Below, piece after piece: positions 47,551 to 56,293 of a stretch of 64,000 nucleotides of DNA. The translations under genes were made by a program, and so were the position numbers. The DNA comes from Sphingomonas sp. (GTDB lineage Bacteria > Pseudomonadota > Alphaproteobacteria > Sphingomonadales > Sphingomonadaceae), in assembly GCA_025981625.1 (NCBI GenBank), contig JAICXF010000001.1:1-64000 (forward strand), given 5' to 3'. Position 1 is the stretch's first letter; each line of letters starts with the position of its first letter. The notes beneath the pieces were generated by a model. It had not been told where the DNA came from and searched no databases. It saw only the letters and a program-made list of their open reading frames with translations.

Positions 47551-47566
47551 CGGCCGCTCGCGGCCG
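47551..47566 (+). promoter_or_regulatory. Stem-loop in the clpX leader
   Basis: CGGCCG at 47551-47556 and CGGCCG at 47561-47566 pair across the CTCG loop, giving a 6-bp all-GC stem 15 nt before the ATG and just upstream of the ribosome site GGACGGGA. Its effect is not known. Confidence 0.4.
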
Positions 47567-47581
47567 GGATATAGGACGGGA

Positions 47582-48847
47582 ATGACCAAGCTTTCAGGCG
47601 GCGACAGCAAGAGCACCCTCTACTGCTCCTTCTGCGGCAAATCGCAGCACGAGGTCAGGAAGCTGATCGCCGGGCCGACCGTGTTCATCTGCGATGAGTG
47701 CGTCGAGCTGTGCAACGACATCATCCGCGAGGAGTCGAAGTCGGCACTCGTGAAGACGCGCGATGGAGTTCCGGCGCCGTCCGAGATCTGCAAGGTGCTC
47801 GACGATTATGTGATCGGGCAGGAGCGCGCCAAGCGTGTGCTCTCGGTCGCCGTCCACAACCATTACAAGCGCCTGTCGCACGGTTCGAAGACCGGCAATG
47901 AGGTCGAACTCGCCAAGTCGAATATCTTGCTGGTTGGCCCGACCGGCTGCGGCAAGACCTTGCTGGCACAAACGCTGGCGCGAATCCTCGATGTGCCCTT
48001 CACCATGGCTGACGCGACGACGCTCACCGAAGCGGGATACGTCGGCGAGGACGTCGAGAACATCATCCTCAAGCTGCTCCAGGCCTCCGACTACAACGTC
48101 GAGAAGGCTCAGCGCGGGATCGTCTACATCGACGAGATCGACAAGATCAGCCGCAAGTCGGACAATCCGTCGATCACTCGCGATGTATCGGGCGAGGGCG
48201 TCCAGCAGGCGCTCCTGAAGCTCATGGAGGGCACGACGGCTTCCGTCCCGCCCCAGGGCGGCCGCAAGCATCCGCAGCAGGAATTTCTGCAGGTCGACAC
48301 GACCAACATCCTGTTCATCTGCGGCGGCGCGTTTGCCGGCCTCGAGAAGATCATCTCGGATCGCATGCAGGGCAAGTCGATGGGCTTCGGTGCCTATGTG
48401 GCGGCACCCGACGAGCGCAAGACAGGGGAGATCCTCAAGCATTGCGAGCCGGAGGATCTGCTTCGGTTCGGCCTCATCCCCGAGTTCGTTGGGCGTCTGC
48501 CGGTGATCGCGACGCTGCTCGACCTAGATGAGCCGGCGCTCGTCAAGATCCTGGTCGAGCCGAAGAACGCCCTGGTGAAGCAATATGCCAAGCTGTTCGA
48601 TATGGAGGATGTCCAGCTCGAGTTTACCGACGACGCGCTGCACTCGGTCGCGAAGAAGGCGATCGATCGAAAGACCGGCGCGCGGGGACTTCGGTCGATC
48701 CTCGAAGGCATCCTGCTCGACACGATGTTCGACCTTCCGTCGATGGACGGAGTCGACGAGGTTCATGTCGACAAGGAAGTGGTCGAGGGGCGCAAAGAGC
48801 CGGTGCGGGTCTACGCCGCCAAGGACAAGACGGGCGACGCCGCCTAA
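47582..48847 (+). CDS. clpX: ATP-dependent Clp protease ATP-binding subunit ClpX
   Basis: 421 residues. The N-terminal zinc finger ([11 protein letters not shown] and [10 protein letters not shown]) is followed by an AAA+ domain: Walker [16 protein letters not shown], Walker [10 protein letters not shown], pore loops and [11 protein letters not shown], and the sensor-2 [13 protein letters not shown]. It unfolds tagged proteins for ClpP. ATG 47582 follows GGACGGGA. clpP is not the upstream neighbour here, as it usually is; an alpha/beta hydrolase gene is. It overlaps the convergent ICMT-like gene by 4 nt. Confidence 0.98.
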   Translation: MTKLSGGDSKSTLYCSFCGKSQHEVRKLIAGPTVFICDECVELCNDIIREESKSALVKTRDGVPAPSEICKVLDDYVIGQERAKRVLSVAVHNHYKRLSHGSKTGNEVELAKSNILLVGPTGCGKTLLAQTLARILDVPFTMADATTLTEAGYVGEDVENIILKLLQASDYNVEKAQRGIVYIDEIDKISRKSDNPSITRDVSGEGVQQALLKLMEGTTASVPPQGGRKHPQQEFLQVDTTNILFICGGAFAGLEKIISDRMQGKSMGFGAYVAAPDERKTGEILKHCEPEDLLRFGLIPEFVGRLPVIATLLDLDEPALVKILVEPKNALVKQYAKLFDMEDVQLEFTDDALHSVAKKAIDRKTGARGLRSILEGILLDTMFDLPSMDGVDEVHVDKEVVEGRKEPVRVYAAKDKTGDAA

Positions 48848-49440
48848 GCGACTCGACCGATTTTTGGGATGATCGAGGGCGTTGAGCTCCGGTAGTTCCG
48901 GAACGTTTCGCCAAAGCTCTGTTCGAGCAGCCGTTCCTCGGCGGCGGTGCGCATCTTGGTGCCCACGAAAAATAACGGCAGAGCGATCACGAGCTGAAGC
49001 CAGTGGCCGATTGCGACTGCCATGGCGAGCAAGACGAGCAGGATCGCCAGGTAGATTGGGTGCCGCACACGGGCATAGGGACCTGTCCGGACCAGCTCAT
49101 GGTCGTCGCGTGTGCGTGCCACGATGCTCCAGTTCTTGCCGAGCGCTGCCGAGCTGCGCGCAAAGAGTGCGAGCGCGCCGCCCATCAATAGCAGGACAGC
49201 GGCGTAACCGCCGATTGCCGCGGGATCGAGCCAGCGAAGGCCCGCATGAACGGGCCCTAGCGCGGTGATCGGGAAACTCAGGCCCTGGATAATGATGCCC
49301 CAACGCGACCGGGAGTCGCGGCTCCCGCCGGCTTCTCTCTGTCGTCGGCGTGCGGCCACCAACACCAGCGCGAAGAACAGCAGCGCCAGTGCTTCGAACA
49401 GCCATGCCTGGGGCAGGGCAACAGGCACCGCGAACGGCAT
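48844..49440 (-). CDS. Isoprenylcysteine carboxyl methyltransferase-like membrane protein
   Basis: 198 residues with about five TM helices. The C-terminal half shows [26 protein letters not shown] and [17 protein letters not shown], the SAM/substrate pocket signature of ICMT-like and phospholipid methyltransferase-like (PEMT) families. The bacterial members' substrates are mostly unknown. It overlaps clpX by 4 nt at its 3' end and is followed by the L,D-transpeptidase in the same orientation upstream. Confidence 0.85.
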   Translation of the reverse strand: MPFAVPVALPQAWLFEALALLFFALVLVAARRRQREAGGSRDSRSRWGIIIQGLSFPITALGPVHAGLRWLDPAAIGGYAAVLLLMGGALALFARSSAALGKNWSIVARTRDDHELVRTGPYARVRHPIYLAILLVLLAMAVAIGHWLQLVIALPLFFVGTKMRTAAEERLLEQSFGETFRNYRSSTPSIIPKIGRVA

Positions 49441-49484
49441 TCCGGGAAACTAGTCGAACTGTGTTAGTTCGTCAAAACAGCAGG

Positions 49485-50903
49485 CTAAAGCCCCCGCACC
49501 GCCGCGATCAGCTGGCTGCCGAACCGCTCCATCAAATGTGCATCGCGACCATAGGGGTCGGGCATGAAATGCACCCCGTCAGGCGTTGGCTGCGCTGTCA
49601 GATAGGTCATGTAAACCGGGATGGGCTTCGGCAGGTCGACCTCATATTCGGTCTTGGGGTTCTTGCCCGATGGCACCACGCCATCGAACAGGAAGCGCGC
49701 CACGCGTTTGTAATCCTCGAGCCGAACGCAGCCGTTGCTGATCCACAGCTCATTCTTCGTGAAATGCTCCTTCTCCGGCGAATCGTGGAGATAGATGCCG
49801 AAGTAATTGGGCAGCATGAACTTCATCATGCCCATGGAGTTTGCCGGGCTGGGAAGCCGCCGCAGCCGCACCTGTAGCCGGCCATCGGCGACAGCTTGCC
49901 AGTCGACGGTGCTCGGGTCGATGACCTGCGCGTCGTCGCTGTAATCCGTCAGCACCTGATATTCGCGGTCGGTGAGATATTTGATCCCTTGTGCGACGAC
50001 GCGCGGGGCGATGAGGTTCTGTTCCAGATCCGGCGGCACGTTCCAGTACGGATTGACGCTCGCATATTTGATATAGGCAGCCATCATCGGGGTCGCGGTT
50101 GCGGCTTTTCCGACGACGATCTTCATCTCGTCGACCTTGCGTCCGTCCTGCCACATCGACAGCCGGGCGTCGCCCGCGTCGACGATGACATATTTGCGCT
50201 GCTCCTCGGGCGCCGGAAGCCGCCGCGCGCGCTCCATGTTGATGATGATCAGTTGCTCGTAATAGCGTGCGCCGCGATTCAGCGCTTCGATCGTGCCGGC
50301 CCCGGCGATCCCGTCTGCCTTGACGCCATGGACGGTCTGGAATTCCTTCACCTGCGCAGCCAGCGCAGCGTCATACTTGTCGCCGGCCGGAAGGCCGAGG
50401 CGGGTCCGCAGGGCGGCGACCCGATCGCCGCTCGTGCCGATCTTCATTGCCGGCCCGGTCGGGACGGGGAGGTCGGGCAAGCTTCCCCAGCGCTGCTGAT
50501 ACTTGACCAATCCGCGGCGGAGTTCGGTGTAGATCGGATTGACGGAGGTGAAGAGATCGACCGGCGCGCCGCTCCAGGCGGCGAACGACATTCCCGCCCC
50601 GGATTCATTCTGCACCGCCTTGGGTACCAGGTCTTCGTCGATATAGATCATGTCGACGCCCTGCTCGATTGCCGGCGGCAGATCGACTGGCTCGAGCGCG
50701 GCGGGCTTGTTCCCTTCCGCAGCGGGCGACTGCCACGGCTGTCCTTGCGGGATTGGCCGCGCCATCCACGGCTCGGCGACCGCGGCCGGGGGTGCGTGTG
50801 CGGGCTGCGGAGCAACCGGCGGAAGGGCGCCATACTGCTGCGCGAGCGCAATGGTGGGCATCGTCAATGCGCTGAGCGCAAGAAGGAGAGGGCGCGTGAT
50901 CAC
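49485..50903 (-). CDS. L,D-transpeptidase with peptidoglycan-binding domain (YcbB-like)
   Basis: 472 residues: a signal peptide (TRPLLLALSALTMPTIALAQ), a Pro-rich linker, a PG_binding_1-like segment (KIGTSGDRVAALRTRLGL, VKEFQTVHGVKADGIAG) and a C-terminal YkuD catalytic domain with GIYLHDSPEKEHF and ISNGCVRLEDY (catalytic Cys, His). It forms 3,3-cross-links or attaches proteins to peptidoglycan in the periplasm. The start is GTG 50903. It lies between clpX and lon, in the reverse orientation. Confidence 0.92.
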   Translation of the reverse strand: MITRPLLLALSALTMPTIALAQQYGALPPVAPQPAHAPPAAVAEPWMARPIPQGQPWQSPAAEGNKPAALEPVDLPPAIEQGVDMIYIDEDLVPKAVQNESGAGMSFAAWSGAPVDLFTSVNPIYTELRRGLVKYQQRWGSLPDLPVPTGPAMKIGTSGDRVAALRTRLGLPAGDKYDAALAAQVKEFQTVHGVKADGIAGAGTIEALNRGARYYEQLIIINMERARRLPAPEEQRKYVIVDAGDARLSMWQDGRKVDEMKIVVGKAATATPMMAAYIKYASVNPYWNVPPDLEQNLIAPRVVAQGIKYLTDREYQVLTDYSDDAQVIDPSTVDWQAVADGRLQVRLRRLPSPANSMGMMKFMLPNYFGIYLHDSPEKEHFTKNELWISNGCVRLEDYKRVARFLFDGVVPSGKNPKTEYEVDLPKPIPVYMTYLTAQPTPDGVHFMPDPYGRDAHLMERFGSQLIAAVRGL

Positions 50904-50966
50904 CCGCCGATCAATACCCGCGGAACCTGAACGAGCACAGAATCAACGGCTGAATCTGGTCCCGAA

Positions 50967-51179
50967 TTACTCACCGTCGAGCGGTAATGTGTCCTTCTCG
51001 GCTTTGGGAGACCCGAGCTTTCTTGCCAACCGCTCTATCTCCTCCTCCGTTGGCGGTTCGGGCAACTCCTCTCCCGGTGCAAGCGCTTCGTCGGGGATTC
51101 CGGGCCCGGTTCCGGCGATGCTCTCGTTGACCGCGCGGTCGTTCGGCCCGGTGCTGATTTTCTCTCGGTCATCCACCAT
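50967..51179 (-). CDS. Small acidic protein of unknown function
   Basis: 70 residues, acidic and predicted disordered, with EELPEPPTEEEIERLARKLG near the middle and no signal peptide. A strong ribosome site (AAGGAGG) lies 7 nt before the ATG, which argues that it is a real gene despite its size. It is reverse, divergent from lon, and separated from lon by 91 bp. I recognise no family. Regulation by the same region as lon is possible. Confidence 0.6.
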   Translation of the reverse strand: MVDDREKISTGPNDRAVNESIAGTGPGIPDEALAPGEELPEPPTEEEIERLARKLGSPKAEKDTLPLDGE

Positions 51180-51234
51180 GAGCCACCTCCTTGCGCCGTA
51201 GAGCGAGCGGGGCGCGGCGAATGTTCCTGGCTTT

Positions 51235-51270
51235 GTTGCGCGGGCCTATAGGGCAGCCCATATACTGCCC
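51235..51270. promoter_or_regulatory. Shared 17-mer and hairpin just upstream of lon
   Basis: GTTGCGCGGGCCTATAG (51235-51251) occurs again exactly at 62168-62184. Its CCTATA or, on the other strand, CTATAG could be a -10 element for lon or for the 70-aa gene. It runs into GGGCAG (51251-51256), which pairs with CTGCCC (51265-51270) around an 8-nt loop that ends at the lon ATG, leaving little room for a ribosome site. Confidence 0.45.
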
Positions 51271-53670
51271 ATGACTCGCTCACTTCCCATTTTGCCGCTC
51301 CGCGACATCGTCGTTTTCCCGCACCGGATCGTGCCCCTGTTCGTGGGCCGCGAAAAATCGGTTGCTGCGCTCGAAGCGGCGATGGGCGCCGACAAGGAGC
51401 TGTTTCTCGTTGCCCAGCTCGATCCGGGTGAGGACGATCCCGACCGCGACGCGCTCTACGATCTCGGCGTGGTCGCAACGGCAATGCAGCTGCTGAAGCT
51501 GCCCGATGGCACGGTCCGCGTGCTGGTCGAAGGCGTGAAGCGTGCCCGCCTCGTCGATCTGGTGTCGAGGGACGGTTATACGGCCGCCGAGATCGAGGAA
51601 ATCGACGAAGAGGGTGCTGCCGGGCCGGAGGGCCAGGCATTGATGCGTTCGGTCATCGATCAGTTCGAGAATTACGCCAAGCTCAACAAGCGCCTTCCGC
51701 CCGAGACTGGAATCCAGCTCAGCGAGATCGAGGATGCCTCCATTCTTGCCGACGCGGTCGCGTCAAACCTGTCGATCAAGGTTGCTGACAAGCAGGCGTT
51801 GCTCGGCGAACTCAACCCGGCGCGGCGTCTCGAGATGGTGTTCGCCTTCATGGAGGGCGAGCTTGGCGTGCTGCAGGTCGAGAAAAAGATCCGCAGCCGG
51901 GTCAAGCGCCAGATGGAGAAGACGCAGCGCGAATATTATTTGAACGAGCAGCTGAAGGCGATCCAGCGCGAGCTTGGCAACGAGGGCGAGGAAGGCGGCG
52001 ACGAGTTGGCCGAGCTGGCCGAGAAGATCCGCAAGACGCGCCTGTCCAAGGAAGCGCGCAATCGCGCGACCGCCGAGCTCAAGAAGCTCCGCGCGATGGC
52101 GCCGATGTCGGCCGAAGCGACCGTCGCCCGCAACTATCTGGATGTCCTGCTCGCGCTTCCGTGGGGCAAGAAGTCAAAGCTCAAGAAGGACATCGCCGAG
52201 GCACAGCGCGTGCTCGACGAGGACCATTATGGCCTCGAGAAGGTCAAGGACCGGATCGTCGAATATCTCGCCGTGCAGGCGCGCACCAACAAGCTGAAGG
52301 GCCCGATCCTGTGCCTCGTTGGGCCGCCCGGCGTCGGCAAGACCTCGCTCGGCCGCTCAATTGCGCGCGCCACCGGTCGCGAGTTCGTTCGCCAGTCGCT
52401 GGGCGGCGTTCGGGACGAGGCGGAAATCCGCGGTCATCGCCGGACCTACATCGGCTCGCTGCCTGGCAAGATCATCTCGAATATCAAGAAAGCGGGGACA
52501 TCGAACCCGCTGTTCCTGCTCGACGAGATCGACAAGCTCGGCCAAGACTTCCGCGGCGACCCGTCGTCGGCGCTTCTCGAGGTTCTCGATCCCGAGCAGA
52601 ACAACAAGTTCCAGGACCATTATCTCGAACTGGATTACGATCTTTCGGACGTGATGTTCGTGACCACCGCGAACTCGCTCGACATGCCCCAGCCGCTGCT
52701 TGACCGGATGGAGATCATCCGCCTCGAGGGCTACACGGAGCACGAGAAGGTCGAGATAGCCAAGCGCCACCTGATCCCCAAGCAAATGGAAGCGCATGGT
52801 TTGAAGGATGGCGAGCTGACGTTCACGGACGAGGGGCTCCGCGCGATCATTCAGCATTATACGCGCGAAGCGGGCGTTCGCACGCTCGAACGCGAACTGG
52901 CCAAGGTCGCGCGCAAGTCGCTGCGCCAAATTCTGGAAGGCAAGTCCGAGAAGGTGGAACTGACCCCGGACACCGTCGGCAATTTCCTCGGTGTTCGGAA
53001 GTTCCGCTACGGAATGGGCGAAGAGGAGGACCAGATCGGAGCTGTCACCGGTCTCGCCTGGACCGAGGTCGGGGGCGAACTGCTGACCATCGAGGCGGTT
53101 ACCGTTCCCGGCAAGGGCCAGATCAAGACCACCGGCAAGCTTGGCGAAGTCATGCAGGAGTCGATCCAGGCGGCGATGAGCTTCGTCAAGGCGCGCGCTC
53201 CGGCGTTCGGCGTCAAGCCGTCGATCTTCGCTCGCAAGGACATCCACGTCCACTTGCCCGAAGGCGCGGTGCCCAAGGACGGACCATCGGCCGGCATCGG
53301 CATGGTGACGGCAATGATCTCGACCCTCACCGGAATAGCCGTACGCCGTGACATCGCGATGACCGGCGAAGTGACGCTGCGCGGCAGGGTGCTTCCGATC
53401 GGCGGTCTCAAGGAGAAGTTGCTGGCGGCGCTGCGAGGCGGGATGCGCACGGTGCTCATCCCGGCGGAGAACGAGAAGGATCTCGTCGATCTCCCGGCGA
53501 CCGTGACCGAGGGCCTGGAGATCGTCCCGGTTGCTCATGTCGACGAGGTGCTCGCCCGAGCGCTTGTCGCCCCGCTTCAGGCCATCGAGTGGACCGAGCT
53601 CGACGAACATGCGGCCGAGCCGCCGGTCCACGGACCGGCATCCGAAAGCGGGCCCGCGGTTCGTCATTAG
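51271..53670 (+). CDS. lon: ATP-dependent protease Lon
   Basis: 799 residues: N-terminal substrate domain ([22 protein letters not shown] start), a coiled-coil middle, AAA+ with Walker [16 protein letters not shown] and Walker [10 protein letters not shown], and a C-terminal protease domain with catalytic Ser673 in [11 protein letters not shown] and Lys716 in IGGLKEKLL. It degrades misfolded and regulatory proteins as a hexamer. The start ATG is closely preceded by the hairpin 51251-51270 with no clear ribosome site. hupB follows 88 bp downstream, the usual lon-hupB order. Confidence 0.98.
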   Translation: MTRSLPILPLRDIVVFPHRIVPLFVGREKSVAALEAAMGADKELFLVAQLDPGEDDPDRDALYDLGVVATAMQLLKLPDGTVRVLVEGVKRARLVDLVSRDGYTAAEIEEIDEEGAAGPEGQALMRSVIDQFENYAKLNKRLPPETGIQLSEIEDASILADAVASNLSIKVADKQALLGELNPARRLEMVFAFMEGELGVLQVEKKIRSRVKRQMEKTQREYYLNEQLKAIQRELGNEGEEGGDELAELAEKIRKTRLSKEARNRATAELKKLRAMAPMSAEATVARNYLDVLLALPWGKKSKLKKDIAEAQRVLDEDHYGLEKVKDRIVEYLAVQARTNKLKGPILCLVGPPGVGKTSLGRSIARATGREFVRQSLGGVRDEAEIRGHRRTYIGSLPGKIISNIKKAGTSNPLFLLDEIDKLGQDFRGDPSSALLEVLDPEQNNKFQDHYLELDYDLSDVMFVTTANSLDMPQPLLDRMEIIRLEGYTEHEKVEIAKRHLIPKQMEAHGLKDGELTFTDEGLRAIIQHYTREAGVRTLERELAKVARKSLRQILEGKSEKVELTPDTVGNFLGVRKFRYGMGEEEDQIGAVTGLAWTEVGGELLTIEAVTVPGKGQIKTTGKLGEVMQESIQAAMSFVKARAPAFGVKPSIFARKDIHVHLPEGAVPKDGPSAGIGMVTAMISTLTGIAVRRDIAMTGEVTLRGRVLPIGGLKEKLLAALRGGMRTVLIPAENEKDLVDLPATVTEGLEIVPVAHVDEVLARALVAPLQAIEWTELDEHAAEPPVHGPASESGPAVRH

Positions 53671-53758
53671 AACCTCTGGACAGGCGCGCGAACTCTTGCC
53701 TTAAGGGCAGACGCTCCGCGCGTGCGAGTCTTGCCGCCGGTGAGGGAGAGCTTGGCGC

Positions 53759-54031
53759 ATGAACAAGCAGGAACTAATCGGGCATGTCGCCGATCGCTCT
53801 GGGCTCAGCCGCAACGACGCGATGCGCGCCGTCGAGACGATGCTCGAGGTGATCACCTCGGCGCTGAAACGCGGAGACGAAGTGCGTCTGGTGGGCTTCG
53901 GCAATTTCTCGGTGACTCGCCGCAAGGCATCAACAGGCCGCAATCCCCGGACTGGCGAGCCCATGCAGATTGAGGCCAGTTCCCAACCCAAGTTCCGGCC
54001 GGGCAAGGTTTTGAAGGACGCGGTCCAGTAA
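53759..54031 (+). CDS. hupB: DNA-binding protein HU
   Basis: 90 residues: MNKQELIGHVADRSGLSRND, VRLVGFGNFSVTRRKA and the DNA-contacting arm GRNPRTGEPMQI. HU bends and compacts DNA as a dimer. The ribosome site GAGGGAGAG is close to the ATG. A candidate promoter and tRNA-Val(CAC) come directly after. Confidence 0.96.
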   Translation: MNKQELIGHVADRSGLSRNDAMRAVETMLEVITSALKRGDEVRLVGFGNFSVTRRKASTGRNPRTGEPMQIEASSQPKFRPGKVLKDAVQ

Positions 54032-54059
54032 CTGGACAGTCGCGAGGGCGGCACTATAT
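54032..54059 (+). promoter_or_regulatory. Candidate promoter of tRNA-Val
   Basis: CTGGAC (54032-54037), a 16-bp spacer and CTATAT (54054-54059) precede the tRNA by about 33 bp. The -35 begins right after the hupB stop codon. The match is moderate. Confidence 0.45.
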
Positions 54060-54092
54060 CCGCCGACTTCCGCCGGGAATTTCCTGACGAGC

Positions 54093-54167
54093 GGGCGCGT
54101 AGCTCAGTGGTAGAGCACACCCTTCACACGGGTGGGGTCGTAGGTTCAAACCCTACCGCGCCCACCA
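54093..54167 (+). tRNA. tRNA-Val (CAC anticodon)
   Basis: A complete 75-nt cloverleaf: acceptor GGGCGCG/CGCGCCC, anticodon stem CACCC/GGGTG around loop TTCACAC (anticodon CAC, decoding GUG), T loop TTCAAAC and encoded CCA. Discriminator base A. Confidence 0.95.
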
Positions 54168-54224
54168 TCCGCTGCGGGTGATTCGTCGAGACGGCGCGAC
54201 GAAGCCTTCGCGCAGGTGGACCGC

Positions 54225-54935
54225 TCAAACCTCCAGGTAAGCGGGCTGGAAGCTCGCGACGCGACGCATCTCGTTCCAGTCGGTGAACTCGATATCACGA
54301 CCTTTGCGCCGGATCAGCCCTTGCCGCTCCATGTCGGCGAGCACCCGGTTGACGTTGACTGATGTCTGGCCGGTCATGTCGGCGATTTGTTGCTGAGTGA
54401 ACGGATTGACCAAACGCTCATCGCCCCCGCGCATCCTCGCCGCCGTTTCACACAGCAAATGGGCGACCCGCGCAGTAGAATCCCGACGCCCGCAATTGAG
54501 TAGCCATTCGTAGCCGATCGCCTCATTGCGCTGGAGCAGTCGCCAGAAGAAATGCCGAAGCTCCGGATTGGCATCGAGAATTGACTCAAAATCCTGCCCC
54601 TTGCCGATCATGACCTCGCTTCGGACGATTGCCTGGATCCCGAACGGGGCCGGTCGTCGCCGTGGGAGAATCCCCTCGCCGGGGAAACGAAGCGCGACGA
54701 TCTGCCGCCGCCCGGACGGATCGGTCTTGAACTTGGAAAGAATGCCCGAACGAACAAACATGACCTCGTCCCGCGGCATGCCAGCCTCACGGAACGGGCG
54801 TCGCGGCTCGATCTCCGCCATGCGATGCGGCATCTTTTCGAGCAGGTCGGCGAGGCGGGGCTCGAGCCCCGCTGTGATCAGCGCCTCGCGCAGCGACACC
54901 GCGTGATCGCTCGACTTCGTCCGTCGACTCGTCAT
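54225..54935 (-). CDS. Crp/Fnr family transcriptional regulator
   Basis: 236 residues. An N-terminal cNMP-type beta-roll domain (about residues 35-150; PRDEVMFVRSGILSKF, QIVALRFPGEG) is followed by a dimer helix and a C-terminal winged helix with the recognition segment QQIADMTGQTSVNVNRVLADM. There are no N-terminal cysteine clusters, so it is not an Fe-S Fnr. It is divergent from tRNA-His, and a 20-nt palindrome lies between the two. The ligand and regulon are unknown. Confidence 0.88.
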   Translation of the reverse strand: MTSRRTKSSDHAVSLREALITAGLEPRLADLLEKMPHRMAEIEPRRPFREAGMPRDEVMFVRSGILSKFKTDPSGRRQIVALRFPGEGILPRRRPAPFGIQAIVRSEVMIGKGQDFESILDANPELRHFFWRLLQRNEAIGYEWLLNCGRRDSTARVAHLLCETAARMRGGDERLVNPFTQQQIADMTGQTSVNVNRVLADMERQGLIRRKGRDIEFTDWNEMRRVASFQPAYLEV

Positions 54936-55026
54936 TCGGCCTCTCCCGGCAGAAAACGATGCGCTTGCGTAACAGACGTGGCAAGAGCGGTTATAGCACA
55001 GGTTAGAGGCCGGATGTGGTGCTTAC

Positions 55027-55046
55027 GTTTCACATCCTTGTGAAAC
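55027..55046. promoter_or_regulatory. Palindrome upstream of the Crp-family gene
   Basis: GTTTCACATCCTTGTGAAAC is an inverted repeat with perfect 8-nt arms and a 4-nt centre. It contains TCACA and TGTGA half-sites in reversed order compared with the classic Crp site (TGTGA-N6-TCACA). It lies 92 bp upstream of the regulator gene's start and about 76 bp before tRNA-His, and may be an operator. Confidence 0.5.
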
Positions 55047-55055
55047 TCGCTGTCC

Positions 55056-55084
55056 TTGCCTTCCCGGAACGTGGCTCCTAAGTG
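55056..55084 (+). promoter_or_regulatory. Candidate promoter of tRNA-His
   Basis: TTGCCT (55056-55061), a 17-bp spacer and TAAGTG (55079-55084). The spacing is ideal but the -10 is a weak match. It lies 39 bp before the tRNA. Confidence 0.35.
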
Positions 55085-55122
55085 CCGCCGGCGGCCGAGG
55101 AAGCGCTCCTCGCCAAAGCCGT

Positions 55123-55200
55123 GGCGATCGTAGCTCAGCTGGTTAGAGCACTGGTTTGTGGTACCAGGGGTCGGGGGTTCAAGTCCCCTCGATCGCCCCA
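55123..55200 (+). tRNA. tRNA-His (GTG anticodon)
   Basis: A full cloverleaf: acceptor GCGATCG/CGATCGC, anticodon stem CTGGT/ACCAG with loop TTGTGGT (anticodon GTG), T loop TTCAAGT, discriminator C73 and CCA encoded. The extra G at 55123 is the G-1 that pairs with C73, the identity element for histidine. Confidence 0.95.
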
Positions 55201-55233
55201 TTCTTTTCGTCTCGAACCGGAAATCAGAAGACC

Positions 55234-56283
55234 ATGACGACGCCCTGGGGCTTGCCCGATTTCGACGCGCATGAAGACGTTCACTTCTTCGACGACGAGA
55301 AGTCGGGACTGAAGGCGATCATCGCGATCCATTCGACGCATCTTGGGCCTGCCGGTGGCGGCGCGCGCTTCTGGCATTACGCGGATGGCGACGATGCGGT
55401 CACCGACGCGCTGAGGCTGTCGCGCGGAATGAGCTACAAGAACGCGATGGCGGGGTTGCCGCTCGGCGGCGGCAAGTCGGTCATTTTGGCCAACGAGAAC
55501 CGCACCAAGACTCCCGACATGCTGCACGCCTTCGGCCACGCAGTCGAAGCGCTCGGGGGCCGCTATGTCACGGCGGAGGATGTTGGGATCAACGTTGCCG
55601 ACATGATCGAAATCGCCCGTTCCACGAAATATGTGGCGGGGCTTCCCAACAGCGGCGGAGACGTCGGTGGCGATCCCGGCCCGCATACCTCGCTCGGGGT
55701 GTTTCTCGGCATCAAGGCCGCCGTCAAATGGGCTCTCGGCAAGGACAGCCTGAAAGGTTTGCATATTGCCCTCCAGGGCGCCGGAAGCGTAGCCACGGGC
55801 GTGGCGCTTCACGCGTGCGCGGAAGGTGCGCGTCTCTCGATCGCCGACGTCGATGAGGCGAAGGCGCAGAAGCTTGCGGAGCGGTCCGGCGGAAAAGCCG
55901 TCTCGGCGGCAGAAATCCTCGAGATCGAGGCGGATGTGCTGAGCCCCTGCGCGCTCGGCGCGATCCTCGACCAAAACTCGATCCCGAAGCTCAAGGTTCC
56001 GGTTGTCGCGGGTGGCGCGAACAATCAACTGGCCACTCCCGAGGACGGAGAGCGGCTTCACGGGCGCGGTATTCTCTACGCGCCTGATTACGTCATCAAC
56101 GCGGGCGGGATCATCAACGTTTGCACCGAATATCTTGGCGATGGCGACGCGAGCCTGGTTCGCCGGCGCATTGAAGGCATTCCCGTGCGCCTGGCCCAGA
56201 TCTGGTCCGAAGGCGCGGAAACCGGCCGGAACCCGGCGGCTGTCGCCGATGCTATGGCGCAAAGGCTGATTGGCAGGGCATAA
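55234..56283 (+). CDS. Leucine/phenylalanine-type amino-acid dehydrogenase
   Basis: 349 residues of the Glu/Leu/Phe/Val dehydrogenase family: ATIAIHSTHLGPAGGGARFW-like IAIHSTHLGPAGGGARFWHY, the catalytic-lysine motif MAGLPLGGGKSVI, GDVGGDPGPHTSLGVFLGI, and the NAD-binding ALQGAGSVATG. It deaminates a branched-chain or aromatic amino acid oxidatively with NAD+. The exact substrate cannot be told from sequence. ATG 55234 is chosen over earlier in-frame codons inside tRNA-His. It precedes the ccm operon by 10 nt. Confidence 0.88.
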   Translation: MTTPWGLPDFDAHEDVHFFDDEKSGLKAIIAIHSTHLGPAGGGARFWHYADGDDAVTDALRLSRGMSYKNAMAGLPLGGGKSVILANENRTKTPDMLHAFGHAVEALGGRYVTAEDVGINVADMIEIARSTKYVAGLPNSGGDVGGDPGPHTSLGVFLGIKAAVKWALGKDSLKGLHIALQGAGSVATGVALHACAEGARLSIADVDEAKAQKLAERSGGKAVSAAEILEIEADVLSPCALGAILDQNSIPKLKVPVVAGGANNQLATPEDGERLHGRGILYAPDYVINAGGIINVCTEYLGDGDASLVRRRIEGIPVRLAQIWSEGAETGRNPAAVADAMAQRLIGRA

Positions 56284-56293
56284 GCGCGAGGCG

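Noticed and set aside
47551..47566. An RNA thermometer in the clpX leader
   Set aside because: The stem is all GC and does not cover the ribosome site, so melting in the heat-shock range would not expose it.
52357..53667. A 436-codon open frame on the - strand
   Set aside because: It mirrors lon, whose catalytic residues are all intact.
54093..55200. tRNA genes as integration sites for a mobile element
   Set aside because: No integrase, no repeated tRNA 3' end and no foreign-looking genes are next to tRNA-Val or tRNA-His.
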